From: Ignavibacteria bacterium | GTDB taxonomy: Bacteria > Bacteroidota > Ignavibacteria > Ignavibacteriales > Ignavibacteriaceae | NCBI GenBank assembly: GCA_029863735.1 | Contig: JAOTUT010000111.1 | Span: 1-5,763 of the forward strand | Length of the DNA: 5,763 nt | Reading direction: 5' to 3' | Shown here: positions 5,607-5,763 of the stretch, one piece after another | Numbering within the stretch: position 1 is the stretch's first letter | Layout: every line of letters starts with the position of its first letter | Made by a program: the position numbers and the translations under genes | Notes under the pieces: model-generated | What the model saw: the letters and a program-made list of their open reading frames with translations, nothing else | What the model was told of the DNA's origin: nothing | The model's database searches: none

Positions 5607-5763
5607 ATGTCAGCATTGTCACTTGACGCACTTGGAATGGTGGAAACAAAAGGATTGGTTGGTTCCATCGAAGCTGCAGACGCAATGGTGAAGGCAGCTA
5701 AAGTTGAATTAATCGGTAAAGAAGCCATTGGCGGTGGTTATGTAACCGTAATGGTTCGGGGCG
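5607..5763 (+). CDS. Bacterial microcompartment hexameric shell protein, BMC-H (PduA/EutM-like; 3' truncated)
   Basis: Encodes the first 52 residues of a BMC-domain shell protein, just over half of the usual ~90-100. Such proteins form flat hexamers that tile the polyhedral protein coat of metabolosomes or carboxysomes and carry a central pore for metabolites. Hallmarks are ALGMVETKG at residues 8-16, [14 protein letters not shown] at 22-35, and the pore loop and following strand [12 protein letters not shown] at 41-52. By comparison with remembered PduA, Lys29 matches the conserved edge lysine (PduA Lys26) that joins neighbouring hexamers. The pore position (PduA Ser40) is Gly43, as in EutM-type proteins. 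The N-terminus has about three more residues than PduA. ATG 5607 is supported by the preceding GGGAG and promoter. The gene runs off the right edge, so the C-terminal PRPH-like segment cannot be checked. Assignment to a shell subtype or pathway (Pdu, Eut, glycyl-radical, fucose/rhamnose) is not possible from this fragment. Confidence 0.94.
   Translation, partial: MSALSLDALGMVETKGLVGSIEAADAMVKAAKVELIGKEAIGGGYVTVMVRG

Overview
The window is AT-rich bacterial DNA with every supportable gene on the + strand. It holds four complete genes, a CDS cut off at the left edge and a CDS cut off at the right edge. The low GC, the scarcity of strong Shine-Dalgarno sites, several TTG starts, and one promoter that fits both the sigma-70 consensus and the Bacteroidota-type TTTG/TAnnTTTG pattern suggest the Bacteroidota/Ignavibacteria/Chlorobi side of the tree. 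This placement is an inference from composition and style, not from a marker gene, and is weak.

Layout. Positions 1-1095 hold the C-terminal ~364 residues of an FAD/NAD(P)H pyridine-nucleotide-disulfide oxidoreductase of the CoA-disulfide reductase/NADH oxidase type. After 19 nt comes upp (uracil phosphoribosyltransferase, 1115-1759). Its 3' end overlaps the start of a secreted TPR-like protein (about 1746-2771). An 88-nt gap with a small inverted/direct repeat cluster precedes rel (2860-5034), a long bifunctional (p)ppGpp synthetase/hydrolase. Three nucleotides after the rel stop, in the same frame, ruvX/yqgF begins (5038-5466). A 140-nt spacer with a good promoter then leads into a bacterial microcompartment (BMC) hexamer shell protein that starts at 5607 and runs off the window.

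How they fit together. The first five genes are mostly housekeeping or stress genes: redox, pyrimidine salvage, an envelope TPR protein, the stringent response, and rRNA processing/Holliday junction resolution. Tight spacing suggests two co-directional transcription blocks, oxidoreductase-upp-TPR and rel-ruvX. The BMC shell gene has its own promoter and Shine-Dalgarno site and probably opens a separate unit: the left border of a microcompartment locus whose enzymes lie beyond position 5763. That border is the most interesting part of the window. What the compartment encapsulates cannot be seen here.

No RNA genes, CRISPR arrays, insertion sequences or convincing intrinsic terminators were found. 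No non-genic stretch exceeds 140 nt.
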